NCBI RefSeq assembly: GCF_014839835.1
Contig: NC_071632.1
Coordinates: 15,456,487 to 15,520,486, forward strand
Source: Dryobates pubescens
Taxonomy: Eukaryota; Chordata; Aves; Piciformes; Picidae
Length of the DNA stretch: 64,000 bases
Direction: 5' to 3'
The notes below the pieces were generated by a model. That model did no database searches. It was not told the DNA's origin and saw nothing but the letters and a program-made list of their open reading frames with translations. Below, one piece after another: positions 58,600 through 64,000 of the stretch; within the stretch, counting starts at the first letter, position 1; each line of letters starts with the position of its first letter. Made by a program: the position numbers and the translations under genes.

Positions 58600-59690
58600 C
58601 ATGCAGAAGCAGGACATTTCCTTCATTGTGTTGGCAAAAAAAAGCAACTCATATATGAAGCATCTGAAATATTCCTAATTGAAGGAGTAAATTTCTTCTA
58701 AGCAACAGTAACTTCTTTTTGAAGTTGTGTGGTCTACTCTGAAGTTGTGGATTTCAGTCAGCTTGTTTTCATGCAGTGTCTGGAGCTACTGCATACAGAG
58801 GGCATGATTATAACTGGATAGTTGGATTTAATGTTGATTTAAGATTGTGAGCATATGAACCTTTGCCAAAAAAAACAGTGAAATACAAAACCCCTTTGAA
58901 CACAGTCAGGTGTACAAAGAGCTGGGTAATACTGGTTTGTGTAGTAATGCTAATTCTTAAGGGGATGTTGTCATGGTGACCTCTTCATGATAGTAGTTCT
59001 GCCAGGAGTTTTTTTCTTCATGTTGCTTGCCATATATTTTTTCTGTTTTGCTCCATTCTCCTTTCCTTAACTTTAATCCAATTTCATTCTTGCTGCTGCT
59101 TTTGGGGCAGTGGAGGAGGGAAGGATGTGTTATAGCTAAATAATTTTGTACTTGTTGGTCCCTTTTAAAAATGTGTTAAAAATGGTCAGGTCTGGGTGCT
59201 GAGTCAAAACAGTATGTACCAACAGCACTTAGAACAGGTCCCAGTGTCCAACAGGAGATATAGAGATAAGGAATGCTTTATTCTGACTCACTCAGGTTAT
59301 CTGCCATTCTATTAAATGAAATAAACTATAGAAGTAACAATTTTGTTACTGAGAGCTGAACAAACCCCTCAAATGCATGGTAAGCAGAAATACATGGCTT
59401 TTGGTCATAAAGTATGAGGCCATGTCTGGACTACAAACCAGTTTCTGTCCTTTTAATAGGTCCATCTGATAATTGTTGCAAGGGCCCAACAGAGTAACAT
59501 GTGAAGGAATAATTAATTAAACAGTAGTTCTAATATAATTCTGCATCTGCTAGGTTCCTTGCAGTAAAAAACATTGCATACAAAACTGTGAAAGGACAGT
59601 GTGTGGAAAGAATGGCAGTGTGCCATGTTTTTCCAGTTACTGGCAGAAATCATGTGATGATTTGCATCATAATAATATAAGCTATTTAGT
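58600..59690. other. region upstream of the C9orf152-like coding exon
   Basis: No CpG island, TATA-type promoter or upstream coding exon could be identified; the gene's first exon and promoter may lie here or beyond the window. Confidence 0.55.
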
Positions 59691-59691
59691 C

Positions 59692-60082
59692 AAGAGAAGA
59701 CTGAGAGGGGAGCTCATCAGTGTGTATAAATATCTGAGGGGTGGGTGTCAAGTGGAGGGGGCACAGTAATAAGAAGCAGTGGGTTCAAGCTTGAACATAG
59801 AAAATTTCACCTCAACATATGGAGAAACTTCTTTACAGTGAGGGTGACAGAGCACTGGAACAGACTGCCCAGGGAGGTTGTGGAGTCTCCTTCTCTGGAG
59901 ACTTTCAAAACCCACCTGGATGCTTGTGGTGGGTTGAAGTTTCCCTCCAGCATTAACTTTTAGCCAGATCAACTCAGTTAGAAATGCAGACTATCCTAAG
60001 TGATCCTGCTTTGGCAGGGGGGTTGGACCTGATGATCTCCTGAGGTCCCTTCCAACCTCTAATATACTGTGATACTATGAGA
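59692..60082 (+). mobile_element. CR1 LINE, 390-base 3' end
   Basis: A longer CR1 copy reading AGAGAAGACTGAGAGGGGAG, TATAAATATCTGAGGG, CTTCTTTACAGTGAGGGTGA, GGAACAGACTGCCCAGGGAG, CTGGAGACTTTCAAAACCCA, GGGGGGTTGGACCTGATGAT and TCCCTTCCAACC with a GATACTATGA tail. This is the 3'-terminal part of CR1. Relative to the usual consensus it carries roughly 50 extra bases around 59,930-59,995. It differs from the three short copies and looks older. Confidence 0.95.
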
Positions 60083-63050
60083 AATGATTTACTGAATCAG
60101 GCTCAAATCCTGAAGATCCCAGGAGTCTCTTTGGAAGCTGTATGCACACAGGTGATGACTCTAGATAGGCAGTTCATAGAGTTCTGGTAGCAGGATCACA
60201 TGTGTAAGTCTGCTGTCATTCACTTCATTAATGATTGGTTTTGCCTTCCCAATAGCCTTGTCTTGCAAATCGTGGTACCTGCCTCAATTGCAGTCTTTTT
60301 CTGCCTTAGTCAGGGAAAGAACAGTAAACACAATACTTTGTCAGACACTAGATTCTCTTTTGACCCTGGAAAACACACATCCTGTTAGAGTTGGTCTGAC
60401 ACATTGAGGCTGTGGTAGATTTGCTTTGATACTCTGCCTTTGCTGCTGACAAATACCTAGAGCTCTGTAGAAAGGAGTACCTCAGTTGTCTTGTTTTTTT
60501 CAGTGTTCTGAGTTGTTGGCACATGCAGTCCTCCTTTGGACCTTCAGGCAGTTGGTTTATACATTAGAGCAGGAGATTTAATTAACCTCATTACAGTTGG
60601 AGCTGGCATTCAATGCAAATGTTATTAATGGTCATAAAAGTTACCTAACCTTTTTAAAATTCCAGTCACACTATTTGACTCTCTGACCTCCTGTGAAAGT
60701 GACTTGTGCAACGTGACTGTGTGTTGCAGAGAATTACCAGGATAGCATCCTTGAACATGGAATATGAGCTCTGTCTTAAAAGGTGTATGCTGAACTTCTC
60801 ATTAGAAGAGCATTTAAAGTATAGGAAGTTTGTATCCGATCAGAAATCATTATTGTTATTATTATTTGTACAGCGTCGTTCCCTCAGGATCATGGAAAAG
60901 ACATCACACTCAGTTACACAAATGGATTATCCAAGGCAGTCTATTCCCAAACAGCTGCATGGGTAAGCAGCAAAACCAGGAACCAGATGCCCACTAAAAT
61001 GAAGGGAAGGAGTCCAGATGGTACAGCAGAGCGGTGGAACCAGGAGCAGGGTACGGTGCAGTTTATTTCCTTTCCAGGGAAAGCTTGTAAACAGGGCATC
61101 TTCATTCATTCTCAAGAGGTGTGTGTGTGTATATAGATAATGTTTGGGGCAGTGTGGTATGTGTATACTTTGCTATCAAGGTACTTGCCTGTGTGTTTGC
61201 ATAGACACACACAGACAGACATGTGCTTGGTATTTGAATGATTCATGAAGTGAGCTGTGCATCTGATCTCATGGTATCATAAAGAACATAGAATTAATTG
61301 TGGGTTTGATGTGTAGTGAGCTGGTGTAACTGATCCTTGTTATGCCACTGAGGTAAACTTAAAAATGGATTACCCAGGGGTTATGGTTGTGCAGCATAGT
61401 CCAACAACTTCCTTTGCACCCCCAGCCTGTGTAATTATTACTAATACATTTTCATATTGTCATACACAAAATTTTGACTGCTTTTAAAATCAGTCAGTCA
61501 TTCAGTCTTTCAGTTGCTTGGATCTACAGACCACTGTATACTTCTGAAATATGCAGCAGGTGGCACTATTGGAGTGGCTTGACTGTATGTTTGCCGTAGT
61601 GTTAAATGCTGGAGGCCACATTTTGGCTTGCAGGTTGCTGAGGACTATAAGCAGTCAAACCATTTCCTACAACTCGAACATGTACTTGCTAACAGTACTT
61701 AGAGGTTCTGAAAATTTCTTGCCATGATTAGGTTTGTGTAAAAACTTGTCTTTCTTTAATTGAGCAGACTTCTGTCCAAAACAGTGATTTTTTTTTGTTT
61801 GATTAGCCACTGGAGTCTGAAGTGCCATATTTCCCTTAAGTCTGTTCTTTCATCACACAATGGAAGCAATTCTTCATTTCCTTGAGGCATAAAAATGTGA
61901 GAATACTTCATAATCCAAAAGCAATGGCTTTTAGAATTAGAATGTGAAGTAGATGTTTATTGCCCTTGACCTTGGTTGAAAAATCTCATTTAAAAAGATG
62001 CAACTAATTTTATCTCATACTAATTAATTTGTGAGTAGTAAATTAGTTTTTTATTAAGAAATTGTTTGGAGGGCCTTATAGGAATAATTGTTGATTTATA
62101 GATAATTAAAAATGCTCATAATGGTTAAGTGACTTCCTGTAACACTCCATTTTACTGCACACCTGAGACCAGATGGATGTATGATTATTCATACTGTTCA
62201 TGTGCAGAATTATAGGCATGTCCAACACCATTCATGCAGGTTACAAAGGTACAATATAATTATCTGTAGATTTTAACCAAGCAGGAGAATCAAAGTTACT
62301 GTGAAAGTCTCCATTCCCTGGCTTTCCATAGTGCTTGTTTTTTAATTTAAATGCAGTCTTGCAGTGTTAGAAAGTAATTATTTTAGTGTTTAGAAAATGT
62401 AATAACAAAAAGAATGGTAGTATCAAAGAGTGGCTACTGTTATGTGGGTTCCAGACAGTATTAGTAGAAGCAATCATAATAGTTTAATTTTTTTAATGAT
62501 TTTTTTTAATAAGAGCACAGATATTTCTATTATTTGAAAGCACAACCTTTAAGCCTGACACAGTTAGGGGGTGGTTAAGCAGCTGGATGATGCAAAATTA
62601 GGTTTTGGTGCTATCTGCATGTCCATGCTATTGGGAGGAAGAAGCCTATGATGCAGGTTTTCAGTATGATCTTGAGATGTTTCTTTTGACTTTTTGTGTG
62701 GTCTCAGACATAAAGGGCTCAAATGTGTCAAAGGGATGGTGGCCTGTCTGTCCTTCAAGTCCCTCTAAAGGTTTGGTGAGCTTAGGTCTACATTGTTAGG
62801 ACTTGAATCTCCCCCCCCGTGCAAACAATAAACATTCAAAATGTAGGGTCAGGAGTTGTTAATTTTGTAGTTCTGCTGGTTTTGCCCACAGAGAACTTCT
62901 GAGATTCCCATTTAGAAGTGACAGTAAGACAAATCTTAAGAAGAAACCGAAGGTATTTCCCAGCTGGAGATTTTAAATAAAGGAACCCTCAGATCTTCCT
63001 TTACAGTTTCCCTTCCTTCCTTCTTAGTGGAGCTCAGAGCAACCTGATGT
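60083..63050. other. intergenic region, no gene supported
   Basis: AT-rich, with a GTGTGTGTGTATAT run near 61,122. A TTATTATTATTTGTACAGCG segment at about 60,854-60,874 recalls the end of an ancient amniote repeat. Short open frames, including 60,706-60,966, have no recognisable product. Confidence 0.6.
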
Positions 63051-63064
63051 AGTTAAAGAAGTCC

Positions 63065-63130
63065 AGAGGGTTTCAGCTAGATGACCTTTAAAGGTCCATT
63101 CCAAAACAATTCATTCTGTGATTCTATGAG
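63065..63130 (+). mobile_element. CR1 LINE 3' fragment of a different subfamily
   Basis: Readable as TAGATGACCTTTAAAGGTCC, ATTCCAAAACAATTCATTCT and GTGATTCTATGA. This is the CR1 tail type with a direct GACCTTTAAAGGTC palindrome, distinct from the other copies. Confidence 0.85.
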
Positions 63131-64000
63131 TTTCTTAAACTAGTGAGACAAACAAGCTGGTTAGATTTACTCCAGTTTGACCTCTTAAGAAGAGGGTGAG
63201 AGGGAACTAAGCGGTCTTCAGTAGTCCTCTTCTGAGGACTTCAGAAATTCACTGAAGCTTTCTTCATTCTACAGATGCCTACACATTTCTGGTACTGCTA
63301 CCTAAGTATCTTTTCTATACCAAGTGTATCTCCAACTGTTTCATATCCAGAGTTATTATGGCTAGAGATCTGGGAGGTAACAGCAGCTTCTGTTTATACA
63401 TTCTCCCAAACAGACATGAAATGCATTTAGGAACTCTGTGAAAATTTCAAGCAGGATCTAAACCACATTGGATAAGCTATACAATTTCTACCTTGATTTT
63501 TACACTTATAAATGACATGGTTTTGATTTATTCCTGATTTGCAAAACATTTTGGGCCTTGCAGAATGGTGCTGAAAAGTGCAAGACTTTGTCCTTATTAG
63601 TTTCCACTTCAGGTATTGTTTGTGGAGGAATGAGTTTATCTTTGATTGTTTTTAATCAATAAAATGTACTTATCTCTAAGTGGAGTTTGATAAGAATCAA
63701 ATACAGCATGAAAGAACTGGTTAATCTGTTGTTAATGAAAAGTTTTATCTGGATGACAACATCTTGTTTCTGAGATATTTGCTTTTCAGCATTAGGATGC
63801 TAACTGCTTCTGTGTTCAAGGAAATCTGCTGGGTGTATAAGTTAACTTTAATAAGCCTTGCAAATGACTCTAGTTAAGATAGTCCTCCAAAGAGGATGGC
63901 TAAGTACTATTACTACTGTGAGAATGAATATGGACTTGGGATCTGTGCAGAGGAGTAAAGTATCCTAAAAATAATTTGCTATTCAGAAACAGCCTTCACT
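63131..64000. other. intergenic, nothing recognised
   Basis: AT-rich sequence up to the window end. I see no gene, RNA gene or repeat in it. Confidence 0.6.

Noticed and set aside
60706-60966. 86-codon + strand open frame that might be an upstream gene
   Set aside because: No recognisable domain and partly composed of a TTATTATT stretch that looks repeat-derived.
1-64000. Endogenous retrovirus or other virus-derived element
   Set aside because: I saw no paired long terminal repeats, no primer-binding-site/polypurine arrangement and no polymerase, capsid or envelope motifs in any frame.

Overview
This is a vertebrate nuclear genome window, almost certainly from a bird. The genes have many small exons with GT-AG introns and two promoter-like CpG islands. 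The recognisable interspersed repeats are 5'-truncated CR1 LINEs ending in ATTCTRTG-type 3' tails, and Alu/B1-type or L1-type repeats were not seen. All gene identities come from reading conceptual translations against remembered human proteins; no search was run.

Layout. (1) 1-12,900: non-coding flank with no gene I can support. (2) 12,950-32,280: WDR86 on the + strand. It has a CpG-island promoter (about 12.95-14.35 kb), a probable non-coding first exon ending at 13,866 and six coding exons (14,588-30,941), giving a 398-aa WD40 protein. The 3'UTR has AATAAA at 32,248. (3) 32,280-34,420: the convergent intergenic gap, containing a small isolated CpG-rich patch at about 33.92-34.06 kb. (4) 34,420-49,950: NUB1 on the - strand, with 14 coding exons (46,596 down to 34,915) that join without a frame break into 610 codons. 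A non-coding first exon probably ends at 49,540 in a second CpG island. (5) 51,631-52,022: 28 tandem copies of a 14-bp pyrimidine unit abutting a CR1 3' end. (6) 52,670-58,600: a two-exon - strand gene whose protein resembles human C9orf152, a protein of unknown function; its 5' end is not resolved. (7) 58,600-64,000: non-coding, with two more CR1 3' ends.

The tail-to-tail WDR86/NUB1 pair matches the arrangement I recall at human 7q36. NUB1 is an adaptor with a UBL domain and UBA domains that sends NEDD8/FAT10 conjugates to the proteasome. WDR86 is a poorly studied beta-propeller. I see no sign that the three genes form one pathway. The points most worth a second look are the C9orf152-like gene beside NUB1, the myristoylation-type N-terminus and upstream ORFs of WDR86, the 14-bp satellite, and the isolated CpG patch followed by three + strand poly(A) signals. 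I found no exotic multi-gene system.
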